Shown here piece by piece: positions 23,987-37,700 of a stretch of 64,000 bases of DNA. Made by a program: the position numbers and the translations under genes. Source of the DNA: Paramecium octaurelia (taxonomy: Eukaryota > Ciliophora > Oligohymenophorea > Peniculida > Parameciidae); contig CAJJDP010000057.1 in assembly GCA_905182995.1 (NCBI GenBank), positions 316,676 to 380,675 of the forward strand, in the 5' to 3' direction. The notes beneath the pieces are model-generated. The model worked only from the letters and a program-made list of their open reading frames with translations. It was not told where the DNA came from and ran no database searches. Each line of letters starts with the position of its first letter. Positions within the stretch are counted from its first letter, which is position 1.

Positions 23987-26604
23987 TCACTATAATTTTT
24001 ACCAGAGCTAACTCTATTATATTGCTGATTTTAGAGTTACTTATGATTCCGATAAGTTTATTGAGTCTTGTTCATTTAATTAAGAACTTAATAATTATTT
24101 GTCTAATCCCTTAGTTTCCTTAAACTGTGATTCTGCTAGACTTTCAGTCAATAAAGAATCCTTCAAAAAATTGGATTCTTATTTTATTAACAATGAATTT
24201 GTTGATTGAATTTAAGAAACTCCCTTCTAATATTACAACTACATTGGCGTTGAGTTTTACATTATACTGATTTATTTTCCAGATCCAACCATATTTTGTT
24301 CTTTCTCCTTTTCATTCTTGTGAGGATCCTTTATTTAATATTACTATTACATTTATATTCAATAGACCTTGATTGACAGGCTATTCAATAAATTCCATAT
24401 TTTGATCAATGTCTTTTGAACCAATTACCTCATCATTTATTGCATTATCATTATTGCTAAGTTTACTTTCATTTTGTTTATCAATTTACATTATGACTTG
24501 GTCTTAAAGTGGTTTATCATTTTTATTGCTATTAGAATCTTCATCTATTCGATCTAGCTTGTTATTAGAAAGATCTTAACTTTTTTGATCCTCCTTAATA
24601 ATTTGTGGATTCTCAACTATTTTATCATCCATAATCTGTCGATCCTTTTTAACATCTATATGAATAGATAAATTTTCATTTGGGTTATTATTTTATATAA
24701 TATTTAGATCCTCTTTAAGTGTATCTATTTGATTGCTATGAGAATTCTCAGATAAAATAACTATTTTATTGATAAGAAGATCCTAACTAATTTCCTTGCC
24801 AATTTGCGAATCCTCATTTAGTTTATCATCATTATTCACTGCGTGATGATTCATTTTATCAGAATGCTATTCTGTGAAATTATTTAAACTTGATTGATTT
24901 TTATTAACCTCATTTATCTATTATTCCTGTAGATATTTCTTTTCAGATTCCATTACTTTAAATAAATCACCTTTATCTAATTTATCATTTGATGCAACCA
25001 ATTTTTTAGGGAGTGTTATTTTATTCAGATTTAGTGGCTTTTCTTCTTAAACTCTTTTTCCTGATGATGAAGCTCTTAATTTTGGTTGTTATTAATTTTC
25101 TTATTTTGGGATATTTGGATTTTTAAAACTACCAGCTCTTTTGAAATTTTAGGGTTTCATTATGATTCTTTGATTTGTCTCCTAATTTTTGGCTTTAGAC
25201 TTTTATCTATCTGATTTCCTTTCTTCTGAATATCTACTTCTTTCATCTTTATCTTATATTTTTCTTTCTTCTGAATAATAATTTGATTTTCTCTCTTCTT
25301 CTGATTTTAGTCTCTAACTATACGATTTCTAAGATTAATTTTATTACGTTTAATTTATTATACTATTTTTCATTTTGACTTTATCCGTTTTTTAACTCTA
25401 CTAATTAGATTTTACACTTTTCACTTCAATTTATTATACTTGTTTTAGTATAGAAGAGTCGCTTTTTGGTGTTTAGACAGTTGATTTTTATTTTGAAATC
25501 ACCTAATGTTAAACCTAATTAGATTTGTCCAAAGTGGTTTACTTATTGATCTCTTATGAACCCGACATGGAATGAAAAGATTAATTTTTAAGATCTTATT
25601 AATTATATTTTCTTTAAAATGAGGATGGAGTAGTAGGTTTAAACATTTTTGTACTTTCTTAATGATGTGAAAGGATTGATTTATTTTTTGGAGTTAAATC
25701 TATTCTTGGATCTTCTGATATTTTAGATGTATTTTACAATTATTCATAATTTCTAAATTTTTAATCTTTTTATTCATGCAATTCTTTATATTTTAATTCT
25801 TTTTAAATCTTCTACTCTTTGATTGATTTATTTTTCAATTCTCTTTATTCTTTGATTTCTTTGTCTTTTTACTCTTTTACTTCTTTCTCTTTTTTCTTTA
25901 AAGTAGATTCTAAAATATGCTATTGTTTCAACTCTTTCCTCTATTTTTGAAACGATAATTTTGATTTCTACAATTCTTCCTCTTCTTTTTTCTCCAAAGT
26001 ATTTAACACATTTTTCCATTTATCAACATTTACAAACACACCTTTATCGAAGCCATAAACATTTAATGATTATTTATCAGTGTTTACAATTTTTCTTGAC
26101 CTAAACAATGTGTCAGCTTTTACCATTAATTTATTAAGCTTCTCAGTTTATTCTTTGCTTTTCGTTGCACTCAGTAATCTTGATAAACTTCTTTTAATAA
26201 CTTTTCTGCCATATTCATCAGTTTTCTCCTTAAGAACTTCCTTCTCCTTGATTTTATGATTCCTTGGACACTTAAAAGGACATGGTATTTTAACTTTATT
26301 TTACAATTGTTCATATCTGGCAATGCACTCCTTTCTTTCATATGGATCATCCTCATAGGGAATCTTTCTTATTAAAAGTTCTGTATTTCCTGCTTTCACA
26401 TTAGATTTTTCAGGAGGAGGATTCAGTTTTTAAAATACTTTATTACCATTCTCATCTACGATGAATCTAGGTTTTTCTTCAAAATCACTAATGTGTAGAT
26501 AAGCAGAAGAGATCACTCTATTTTTGTTATGAACATTACTGTTTTGGTGCTGTAATTATAAAGGGAGCTTTCTTTTCGTTTTTTTTCTCCTAATTTTAAT
26601 TCAT
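23987..26604 (-). CDS. Large charged Ser/Gln/Lys-rich protein (857 aa)
   Basis: The ATG at 26604 (MNQNQEKKNEKKAPFIITAP) with two 22-nt introns (about 26526-26547 and 24313-24334) gives 857 residues ending at TGA 23987-23989. The N-terminal 200 residues look folded (ISDFEEKPRFIVDENG, IPYEDDPYERKECIARYE, VYGFDKGVFVNVDKWKNVL). A dense Lys/Glu coiled coil follows (KKKEKEVKEQKDKEIKEQ). The remainder is low-complexity, with SEERKS repeats and a long Asp/Asn/Ser-rich C-terminus. No catalytic motif is recognised. The convergent stop, 26 bp from ELOF1, supports the end chosen. It could be a chromatin or RNA-associated protein, but that is only compositional inference. Confidence 0.75.
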
Positions 26605-26894
26605 TTTTATTTATTATACATTATTAAGCAGTTGAAAATTAAATGAGAAAAACTCATTTCTTTAGGATTTTAGGACTTTGTGAAATCAAGGTCAGAGTCA
26701 AGGTTTCCAAAATTAAAATTTCAAGTGGAATTGAAAACTTATGGATTGAAGAACTGAAAAATATTTAAATACATCTACAGAATCTATATTACATAAAAAT
26801 AAAAACCAATAGCAAATAGCGAATCATAAGAGAAAACTGATGATTCTTACATTTTAATTTGGAATGAATACATTTAAATAGATTGAAAGAAGGG

Positions 26895-28294
26895 AAGAGA
26901 GTATTAAACCCATAGATGTCATATTAGCCTTAGATTCTATCTAATATTTTAAAGTAGATGTAAAGCTCAAAAAAAATAACCCAAATTTGATGAAATATAC
27001 CTTGAAGGAGAAAAATATTGTTAACAATCAGAATTCCAAGAGAAATATGCGAATATGAGATAATATAACAATTATTTCAATACATCTGATGGAATATTCA
27101 TAAAATCAACTGTTAATTATTCTAAGGCTTACATATCAAAAAGCAATAATGGATAATTAGCAAAAACACTAATTAAATAAAGGTAGTAGTGGTTTGTATT
27201 GGAGTATTACTTATAAATTGTTAACTTTTTATCGGAATTATTACGAAATGTCAATTATACAATTAAAATGGCATGTTCAGAATAACTAGGCAATAATTAA
27301 AATCTTATTTTTTCAATAGGATGTCGAAGATTTTTCTATTGATTCTGATCCTTATGCAAAATTGCTGACTATGAAAGTTCGCTAGCTAAATGAATTTATA
27401 ATAAGCAAATTGGAAACTTAATTAAATTATTAAATTAAGAGCAATGTGTGCAGCTTTGCAATAATGTTCGAATATATGAGATAACAACATCAACTTCATT
27501 GCATAATCATATCTACATTAATACTCATTTGGATTCCAAAAAGAATTTATTCCCCAAGATGACAAATGTATTGTGAATAAAATTCCAAAAATGAGTTCCT
27601 TTCTTTAAATTATCACATTAATAATAAATTCGAATTGGAAAATTACCTAATTGAAAATTTCACTGAATAACTGAATTTTTGTTAAAAAGGAAGTCAATAA
27701 CAAAAAGATGGATCTTAAAAAACCTTCATTGGTCAACAATATATCACCAATCCCTTATAATATACTAAAGAAAATTTGATATTCAATCATACCTTTTACA
27801 GGGATTAATCGCCAATAGAAAGGATATTGGTATTAAGATGGCTACATCAGACATCCTCAAAAGAATTCAATCGAAACAATTTATCAAATAAAATGATACA
27901 TTTAACAAATGATGAAAGGTTCCGAAGACTATGTCAATTTTGAGAAAGGAATATGGTATCTTTTGGAGAATTTAAGATTTACTATAGAATTCAACAATTT
28001 TTAAAAATAGAATATAGGAAATATAGTAATCAGTATGGTCTTAAAACCAACTTTACAACTAGAAATAATTCAATCAAGTTTATGAGAGAATGAAATATAT
28101 TGCTTTAGAGTATTTTAAAGTTGTTGCTGAGCTTTTAGGTCAGTTAAAAGAGAAAATACAGAAAATACATTTGAACTATTTGGCTTAGATTTCATGATAG
28201 ATGAATCCTATAACACTTGGTTAATCTAAAATAGACAAATCCTTGTTTGAGTAAAAGGCTTATTATTGACTGCTTTTATGCCATAATTAATTGA
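26895..28294 (+). pseudogene. Decayed tubulin tyrosine ligase-like (TTLL) gene, left arm
   Basis: Conserved TTLL pieces occur in the right order but in shifting frames. They include SNNGQLAKTLIKQR near 27140, KFDIQSY near 27780, GYWYQDGYIR near 27820, SSKEFNRNNLSNKMIHLTND near 27850-27915, GSEDYVNFEKG near 27930, FELFGLDFMIDE near 28175 and TNPCL near 28235. In intact TTLLs these form the ATP-grasp core that adds glutamate or glycine to tubulin tails of cilia. Between GYIR and SSKEF a single base is missing, and other joins also lack any GTA...TAG intron. I therefore call a pseudogene. It converges on the multi-kinase gene. The part from 27625 recurs at 28984, and 27420 onward recurs inverted at 45058-45932. 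Confidence 0.7.
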
Positions 28295-28982
28295 TAATCT
28301 CCTAAAACTTGTAATTAATCCTTTTACCCTCCTTCTTAATTTTACTCCCAGAATATGTTTGCAAACATATACTGGAATAATAAAATAAACTTATTTATGA
28401 TTCAAATCAAAATTAATTAAATAGAAAAAATATTGCAATTAAAACGAATTGTGAAAAATGGTTACATATTATTTTGATTTAGTAATTAAATACATTATAT
28501 AAAATTATATCCTCAATCATTTTAATATATAATGCTATTAAACTTATATCAGCAGTTTTCTCTTATTTAACTCAGATTAGCTGTTATAAAAATTTAAAAA
28601 GTCTAAAACATTTAAAAAGATATAATTTCCAACCCAGATCGACTTGCTTATCTTTAAGGAAATTTAAAATTATCCTTTTTTTTTATTGTTTAATGAATTG
28701 AATTGTATGCAATTATAAATTTATACTTTAACTCTTCAAAAAATAATTTCTAAATATAAATAATGATATAATCATTTACAGGGACTACTTCTCTAGAAGT
28801 ATTGTATTTTAGATTAGAATTTGAGTTAGAATTGTTTTTGGACATAATCGATATTAGGTCTTTTGTGAGGTATTGGATCAATCATTAATGAAAGTAAATT
28901 TTTTAATTCTTCTCTGATTGGTAATTATTGAATTTAAAATTGTACTTATTGTTAATTTCTGCAATAATTAAAAATTGATTAT
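27625..28982 (+). repeat. 1358-bp direct duplicate, copy 1, abutting a single n
   Basis: This segment is repeated base for base at 28984-30341. The two copies meet at the lone n at 28983. The pattern fits contig ends that overlap but were joined with a 1-base gap, rather than a biological duplication. Confidence 0.9.
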
Positions 28983-28983
28983 N
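28983..28983. other. Assembly join (single n)
   Basis: A lone ambiguous base separates two identical 1358-bp segments, marking a scaffold join. Confidence 0.9.
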
Positions 28984-29653
28984 TAAATTCGAATTGGAAA
29001 ATTACCTAATTGAAAATTTCACTGAATAACTGAATTTTTGTTAAAAAGGAAGTCAATAACAAAAAGATGGATCTTAAAAAACCTTCATTGGTCAACAATA
29101 TATCACCAATCCCTTATAATATACTAAAGAAAATTTGATATTCAATCATACCTTTTACAGGGATTAATCGCCAATAGAAAGGATATTGGTATTAAGATGG
29201 CTACATCAGACATCCTCAAAAGAATTCAATCGAAACAATTTATCAAATAAAATGATACATTTAACAAATGATGAAAGGTTCCGAAGACTATGTCAATTTT
29301 GAGAAAGGAATATGGTATCTTTTGGAGAATTTAAGATTTACTATAGAATTCAACAATTTTTAAAAATAGAATATAGGAAATATAGTAATCAGTATGGTCT
29401 TAAAACCAACTTTACAACTAGAAATAATTCAATCAAGTTTATGAGAGAATGAAATATATTGCTTTAGAGTATTTTAAAGTTGTTGCTGAGCTTTTAGGTC
29501 AGTTAAAAGAGAAAATACAGAAAATACATTTGAACTATTTGGCTTAGATTTCATGATAGATGAATCCTATAACACTTGGTTAATCTAAAATAGACAAATC
29601 CTTGTTTGAGTAAAAGGCTTATTATTGACTGCTTTTATGCCATAATTAATTGA
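28984..29653 (+). pseudogene. TTLL relic, 3' part, duplicated by assembly
   Basis: Same sequence as 27625-28294, carrying the IHLTND, FELFGLDFMIDE and TNPCL pieces with the same frame breaks. It is almost certainly an assembly copy, not a second gene. Confidence 0.65.
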
Positions 29654-30341
29654 TAATCTCCTAAAACTTGTAATTAATCCTTTTACCCTCCTTCTTAATT
29701 TTACTCCCAGAATATGTTTGCAAACATATACTGGAATAATAAAATAAACTTATTTATGATTCAAATCAAAATTAATTAAATAGAAAAAATATTGCAATTA
29801 AAACGAATTGTGAAAAATGGTTACATATTATTTTGATTTAGTAATTAAATACATTATATAAAATTATATCCTCAATCATTTTAATATATAATGCTATTAA
29901 ACTTATATCAGCAGTTTTCTCTTATTTAACTCAGATTAGCTGTTATAAAAATTTAAAAAGTCTAAAACATTTAAAAAGATATAATTTCCAACCCAGATCG
30001 ACTTGCTTATCTTTAAGGAAATTTAAAATTATCCTTTTTTTTTATTGTTTAATGAATTGAATTGTATGCAATTATAAATTTATACTTTAACTCTTCAAAA
30101 AATAATTTCTAAATATAAATAATGATATAATCATTTACAGGGACTACTTCTCTAGAAGTATTGTATTTTAGATTAGAATTTGAGTTAGAATTGTTTTTGG
30201 ACATAATCGATATTAGGTCTTTTGTGAGGTATTGGATCAATCATTAATGAAAGTAAATTTTTTAATTCTTCTCTGATTGGTAATTATTGAATTTAAAATT
30301 GTACTTATTGTTAATTTCTGCAATAATTAAAAATTGATTAT
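28984..30341 (+). repeat. 1358-bp direct duplicate, copy 2
   Basis: Identical to 27625-28982. Unlike copy 1 it continues past its end (30342 onward) into the full kinase domain on the minus strand. It contains a second copy of the TTLL relic 3' part (28984-29653) and of the kinase stop codon (30131-30133). Confidence 0.9.
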
Positions 30342-33300
30342 TATACTTCCCTTATAGATAAACCTTAATATAGAATAAAATGAATACCATTAAATAATGG
30401 TGATTCTTTGAATATTTCAAAAAATAGACATCCTAAAGACCAAATGTCAACAGAAGCTGTATAATCATCTGATCCATTGATTATCTCTGGAGCTTAATAC
30501 TGTGGGGATCCTACCATTTTTGTCTATCTTAAATTTTGTTCTCTTTGTTTTACTAAACCAAAATCTATTAATTTGAAAATGGAACCTACTTATATAAAGT
30601 TTTCAGGTTTAATATCTCTATGAATAATTTGGTATTTATGAAGAAATGCAATTGATTAAGCAATCTAAGATCTAATATCAAATTATTACTTATAAACATA
30701 TTTATTCTTTTTATAATTATGTTAGTTGACTTTTTTTTAAAACAGAATTCATATCTTTTCCTCCAAGTTCCATAATCAATACTTATTACTATTAATATTC
30801 AAACCTTTCATAAACTCTAATCAAATTGCTTTTTTGAAATGCACTTTATTCTGTATTTTTCTAGTAATCAATCAAAAAATCAATAAATTTGAGTTCACCT
30901 TCTTTCATCTTTTATTACATTTTCAAAGCAACATCTGTAGAGTAAATTGTTTCATTTACTGATCTTGCTTAATAAACAGCTCCTTCTCCTCCATCTCCTA
31001 GAAGTTTACTTAAAACAAAATAACGTTTCGCAAACTAATCTGTCGGAGCTTCCAAAATTGAATTAACTTGCTATTGATNNNNNNNNNNNNNNNNNNNNNN
31101 NNNNNNNNNNNNNNNNNNNNNNNNNNNNNNNNNNNNNNNNNNNNNNNNNNNNNNNNNNNNNNNNNNNNNNNNNNNNNNNNNNNNNNNNNNNNNNNNNNNN
31201 NNNNNNNNNNNNNNNNNNNNNNNNNNNNNNNNNNNNNNNNNNNNNNNNNNNNNNNNNNNNNNNNNNNNNNNNNNNNNNNNNNNNNNNNNNNNNNNNNNNN
31301 NNNNNNNNNNNNNNNNNNNNNNNNNNNNNNNNNNNNNNNNNNNNNNNNNNNNNNNNNNNNNNNNNNNNNNNNNNNNNNNNNNNNNNNNNNNNNNNNNNNN
31401 NNNNNNNNNNNNNNNNNNNNNNNNNNNNNNNNNNNNNNNNNNNNNNNNNNNNNNNNNNNNNNNNNNNNNNNNNNNNNNNNNNNNNNNNNNNNNNNNNNNN
31501 NNNNNNNTTTAGATTAGAATTTGAGTTAGAATTGTTTTTGGACATAATCGATATTAGGTCTTTTGTGAGGTATTGGATCAATCATTAATGAAAGTAAATT
31601 TTTTAATTCTTCTCTGATTGGTAATTATTGAATTTAAAATTGTACTTATTGTTAATTTCTGCAATAATTAAAAATTGATTATTATACTTCCCTTATAGAT
31701 AAACCTTAATATAGAATAAAATGAATACCATTAAATAATGGTGATTCTTTGAATATTTCAAAAAATAGACATCCTAAAGACCAAATGTCAACAGAAGCTG
31801 TATAATCATCTGATCCATTGATTATCTCTGGAGCTTAATACTGTGGGGATCCTACCATTTTTGTCTATCTTAAATTTTGTTCTCTTTGTTTTACTAAACC
31901 AAAATCTATTAATTTGAAAATGGAACCTACTTATATAAAGTTTTCAGGTTTAATATCTCTATGAATAATTTGGTATTTATGAAGAAATGCAATTGATTAA
32001 GCAATCTAAGATCTAATATCAAATTATTACTTATAAACATATTTATTCTTTTTATAATTATGTTAGTTGACTTTTTTTTAAAACAGAATTCATATCTTTT
32101 CCTCCAAGTTCCATAATCAATACTTATTACTATTAATATTCAAACCTTTCATAAACTCTAATCAAATTGCTTTTTTGAAATGCACTTTATTCTGTATTTT
32201 TCTAGTAATCAATCAAAAAATCAATAAATTTGAGTTCACCTTCTTTCATCTTTTATTACATTTTCAAAGCAACATCTGTAGAGTAAATTGTTTCATTTAC
32301 TGATCTTGCTTAATAAACAGCTCCTTCTCCTCCATCTCCTAGAAGTTTACTTAAAACAAAATAACGTTTCGCAAACTAATCTGTCGGAGCTTCCAAAATT
32401 GAATTAATTTGCTATTGATATTTAAGTTAATCTTAAACGAATTTAATAACTTAATTTAAATTAATGCTTTAATTTGATTCATCAATAGATTGAAGCAATG
32501 GTTAAATTAATTATGGAAATTGAATCTGGTTGACTTTATTTATGATTTTGCTTTTCTAGTTTTGATAATTACTTATATCTTTCCAAATTTGAGATTTCTA
32601 ATTAACCATGAGGGTTCTACCTTCAAATAACCAATTTCCTTAAAGAATTTAATAAAAAAGACAGCCTAAACGAAATTTATCAACTGATTTTGCATCATAA
32701 TCATGATGTTGCTATTCAGGTTAATATTTTGAGATTGATTGAGATTTAGCAAGTTGCCAATGGTTATTAATTTTCCAATATTAATCAAATTGAATATCTG
32801 TGTGACAATAATCCTTTTAATGAAGTTCTTATATGGATTATGAAATCTATAAAAAATTACTAATATAAATACATCTAATATTATTGAAAGTTTTTCTTGT
32901 AAACTTAAATTTTCATTCTCCCAAAGATATGATTATAATTCAATTGATTTTGATTCCATAACTAATTAGGTTTTATCATCAATACTATGATTCTTTTAAA
33001 TAATAGTATGTGATGGAGGGTCTATTTTATTATTATGCTACCCCCGATTTATAACTTCTTAGTTTATAATGTCTATCTCTTTAACCGCTATTATTTGCTT
33101 TTCTTAATAAAAATATATTTGATGAAAATTATCTTTTTATTGTAAGTCTTTTACAATATTTTGTTTAGTAGTAACTTGAATTTAGATATTTGTAATTTCA
33201 TCAACAATTTCTTTTATAATTGGTCTATTTTCTACTATTTTATCAAGCATTTTTATCATTAGATTTTTCCATTCAATAGGGATTTCTATATTACTGAAAT

Positions 33301-34077
33301 TTAACTTTTCTAAATATTTTTCTCTATTCTCAAGATATTCTTTTTGATTTTTTAATGTCTCCTTTAAATTTCTTCCTAAAATATATTATGAATATTAACC
33401 TTAAAAAAATTCCTTATTTTAGAATACTTCATAAAATATGCAACCAAGAGACCATATATCAATCTCCTGAGAGTATTTTTAATCTTGAATTTCTGGTGCT
33501 TGATATTAAAGAGTGCCAACAACTGTATTCAGTCTTTACTAGGTTACAACGTCATATTTTTTAATTGATCCAAAGTCAGTTAATTTAAACTAATTTTAAA
33601 ACTTAACAAAATTTTCTGATTTGATATCTCTATGAAGATAATTATGGTTGTGAAGAAATTGTATTGATTTTGAAATCTAATTATTAAAATCAGTCATACT
33701 TGAAGACATATATCCATTTGCTTGTCATATGATAAAGTATTCTCATCCAAAAATTATTTTAAGGAACATTATCCTAATTCCATAACCACATAAGTTTATT
33801 TATTATACTTTATAAGTTCAAATATTTTAACAAGAAATGACATTGATTCAACTTCATATTATTTTTGCCATTCAAGTATCCAATCAATAAATTGTGTTTC
33901 TTCTGGCTTTATATCTTTATATAATTTAATCGCAACATTGGTTTAATAAAATGTTTAATTTTCTACTTTTGCTTCAAATACTACCCCTTCAGTCCCAAAT
34001 CCTATTTGTTTTTAGAGAATAAAACGCCTGTTTTGAAATTCCTTTACTGGGGATTCAATAGCTTGATTAACATACAT
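30131..34077 (-). CDS. Multi-domain protein: kinase, pseudokinase, kinase (left gene; gapped)
   Basis: From ATG 34077 (MYVNQAIESPVKEFQ) the first kinase domain has a glycine loop GFGTEGVVF, VAIKLY, catalytic HRDIKSEN (near 33620), DFG (near 33572) and GTLQYQAPE. A second domain follows with a lysine motif AVKEID but a degenerate catalytic loop (YCHTDIQFDQ, near 32795) and no DFG, so it is a pseudokinase. The third domain has GDGGEGAVY, HRDIKPEN (near 31955), DFG and GSPQYQAPE, and the protein ends KRPNIDYVQKQF ... SSPCK. Micro-introns (23-26 nt) join the parts. The third domain is present twice (31508-32419 and 30167-31078) around an N-run; I regard this as one domain split by an assembly artefact. 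Putative Ser/Thr kinase; substrate unknown. Confidence 0.75.
30167..31078. repeat. Kinase-domain segment duplicated across an N-run, copy 1
   Basis: Bases 30167-31078 match 31508-32419 except at least one base (aattaac here, aattaat in the other copy near 32405). The two copies flank the N-run 31079-31507. The variant base here equals that in the right arm, suggesting that this contig may belong to the right locus or be shared. Confidence 0.85.
31079..31507. other. Assembly gap (429 N)
   Basis: A run of N lies within the third kinase domain of the left multi-kinase gene, with the same sequence on both sides. No gene content can be inferred from it. Confidence 0.98.
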
Positions 34078-34759
34078 AGGTTTAGATATTAAATTATTAT
34101 AGAATTATGAAAATTATGAATTTATTCACTTTATTGAAAAATCATTTTCATTTTTTTTTCATATAATTTATAAATTGTATCTGTTAAGCTCATTTTGAAC
34201 TCGACTTGAACTTAAACAAATCCATTATTTTAATGAAAGAAAATTAGAATTCAAAAAGTCCTTTGCAATTCTATATATAATTATGTATCCATTTATTTAC
34301 GAATTGTGGTATATCAATGTTGATTCCATGAAAACTATCATTTGGTACTAGATTTGAATTATTAAAGCAAAGTAAATCTGGAAACATAGGTCCTATAATT
34401 TGAAAAGTAATTATTATGCTTGATTATGTCGTTCTTTTCAATCATTAGCTATGAGGATTGATGTTTAACTTGCTTATATACTAAAAGTAATTTAATCGAA
34501 TTAATTCTTTAAAAATGATTTCTAGATTGGTTTAATCTCTTTCCAAGTAGTTATGGGTAAGAATCTTATTCAGGAGGGCATTTAACAAGAAATTTCACCT
34601 AAAAATATCATCTTTATTAGCTCTAAACAAGTATAATACTCATGAAGGATGAACTTGATTAGCTACATGTTATGTATAATTTTGTAAAGAATATGATATT
34701 AGAATTTAATATAATAAAATATCAATAGATTATATATTTATTTTTGATAAATAAAGCTG

Positions 34760-37700
34760 ATGATTATACTCATATTAATTTAAGTAGTCAACTCATAAGT
34801 TTGTAATTGTGGTTAACTTAAATCTCAGTCAGATTGTAAGTTAAATACGATTTGCTAATGGAATAACAATAGTTGCAAGGAAAAATAAAATTAAACAATT
34901 GGTACATACTGTAAGTAGTTTGATCAATCAAAATGTTCAACAATAACAGGATGTATGTTTTACGATAGTTAATGTTAATAATTAACAGGATGCACATCAT
35001 TTGAATACAATACGGATGAATTATGCAAAAGTGTTTCATCATCTTGTATTAGTAACGGAGAGGTTTGTATAGATATGGGAGAATGCATATCTTATGTTCA
35101 AAAGAGCACATGCAAATTAGATTTGAGAAGTTAACTATGTTTTTGGGATGGTTAAGCATGCTCACTAGCTGATGCTTGTTCAAAATTACCTTATACTACG
35201 GATGAAGCTTGTAGGAAAGCGAAATCAACCTGCACTGTAAACTTTGCAGAGAAAGCTTGTATGGATGGAGGTAATTGTAAGGATATGCAAAAACAATCAC
35301 AATGCTTTTGGAATAAATCATAAACAATCAAGTGCAAGTGGATATCAGGGAAATGTTAAGATTATACATGTATGAATGCTCCTACTACAATGACAACAGA
35401 TGCAGAATGTGAATCATACTTATCAGGATGTACAACTCAAGCAGGAGGAGGTTGTACATTTAGAACCACATGTGTTAAAGCATCTAATCAAAATGCATGT
35501 GTAAGTGATGCAAATGGAGCAAAGTGCACTTGGATGGATACATATTGTAGTGATAGATATTGCTCTTAGGGATCAAAGTCATTTATAACTAATCCTTAAT
35601 GCGATTCTTTTTTGAAAGGATGTATAGCTAAACCTTAAGGAGGATGTGTGTAAAATAAAGAATGCGATGCAGCCTTATCTTAAGAAACATGTTAATATGA
35701 TATTCATGGTAATCAATGTGTTTGGAATAAATCTATATGTTAATTGAAAATATGCAAGAATGCTCCAATTATTGAAAACATTGATCATAATTATTGTGAA
35801 TAATTTTTGAGCTCTTGTACTATGGTAGCTGGTTAATGTGCCACCAAAACTTGTGAAAATGCAAGCCTTTCTATCATAAATTGCAGACAATTTTTAAGTG
35901 GATGTGTTTCTAAACTGAATGGAGGATGTCAACGATTAACAACATGTGCTGAAATCATAAATTAGGATGATTGTATAAAGGATTCCAAAAATCAATTTTG
36001 TTTATGGTTTAATGACAAATGTATTGATCAATAATGCAGTGTTATTTAAAAATCAGCCGATCAAGAATGCAGCTCTATTCTATAAAATTGTATAAATGAT
36101 AAGAGTGGTAATTGTTTAGATTATTAATGTTCAAATATTTGGAATCAAGACTAATGCACTATTGATTTTTACCAATCAAATTGTACATGGAAGCCTGTCT
36201 GTTATCTAAAAACTTGTTATAATGCTTCAAAAACATTTAATACTCATCAGTTATGTAATAATTTTTTGTCAAGTTGCACAGTAAATAAGGATAAAAAGGG
36301 ATGTATGGAAATTACTAATAATTGTGAGGCCTATAAAATATAGGAATCCTGTATTAAGAAATTAGATAACTCTTAATGTGAATGGTATAACAATTAATGT
36401 TTATCGAAATCTTGCGAGACTGCTGATAAAATCAAATATGTGAGTATGAAATTATGTAATGAGTATTTATCTGGATGTGTTGTGTCACCAAGTCTTAAAG
36501 GTTGCATGACATTGCCTGAAAAATGCCAACCAAGATTAATTGCTGATGTCTGTCTCTTTGATAATTCTTGTTATTGGTATTAAGATGAATGCATTGAAAA
36601 ATCTAAGACCTGCGATAACACTCCTAAGCCATTTTGCAATTCTGGATGTGTTTGGGCAAATGAAAAATGTGTGTAAAATCTATGTAATGTAATACCTAAT
36701 CAATCTCATCAAATGTGCAATGCTATAAATAATACTTGCACAGTCAATGAAAAAAGATCTGGCTGCATAACTTTACTTCAAAAATGTTCAGATTATAAAA
36801 CAAATTATTAATGTTACTTAAGTAAAACATAAAAATGTTTTTGGAATGGTGCTGAATGTTTAGAATTTTAATGTATAGATATTCCTGATGATGCAACTCA
36901 TTTTGACACGTTTGAAAAATGCCAATAGGAATTTACTACTTGTACAGTTATTCCTGTTTTGAATTAAACTGGATGTTTGAATAGGTTATCAAAATGTGAA
37001 TTATATACATTAAATTAATGCACATATACACTTGAAGGTAAAGAATGTATTTGGTTGGATGGTTTATGTTAATAATTAGATAAAGTTAACTGCTCAAGTA
37101 TTGTAGACTATTCTAATTGCGATACTACCTTGTTTCAATGCAAATAGTCAGGAGAAATTTGTGTGAATAAACTATGTAGTGAGATTTAAGTTGAAGATTT
37201 TTCATTAACTTTTTCCAAATGCCAAAGCTATAGTTAAACTTGTTCAATTCATGCTGGTTTGAATAGTTGCATTGATATATAAAATGATTGTAATCAATAT
37301 TTAATAGAAGAACATTGTATTCAGAGTAAAACAAGTCTGTGTCATTATTTCAATAATAAATGTGTTAATCGTAATTCAATATATGGGTGTCCTACTGTTA
37401 AATTAGAAACTTATACGGACATTAAATGCAAATAGTTTAAGCAATTTTGTAAACTGAATTCTACATCCAATGGATGTGCAGATACTGGATGCATACTCTA
37501 TTATGGATTGACATCCCTGGCTGATTGTGAAGCTGTTGATAATACATGCACTGTTAATGCAGCCAGAACTGGATGTACAACAAAAGTCTCATTGTGCACA
37601 TCTTTAGATAAAGATAATTGTATAAAAGCTTAAGAAGGGTTTTGTGCTTGGGTTTCATCAACTTGTTAATTATTTAAAGATAATGATTGTTCGTAAATAA

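Larger units (their letters stand above)
27420..31078. repeat. Left arm of a large inverted repeat
   Basis: Bases 27420-27624 plus 28984-31078 equal, in reverse complement, the stretch 43633-45932. The arm covers the 3' part of the TTLL relic, its intergenic region and the last kinase domain of the left multi-kinase gene. Identity looks complete by eye. Bases 28774-28826 and equivalents contain the shared kinase stop region. Confidence 0.85.

Noticed and set aside
23961-24209. C-terminal extension of ELOF1 through a 21-nt intron
   Set aside because: Possible, but the antisense frame fits the end of the convergent 857-residue gene with exact intron arithmetic, which explains the same bases better.
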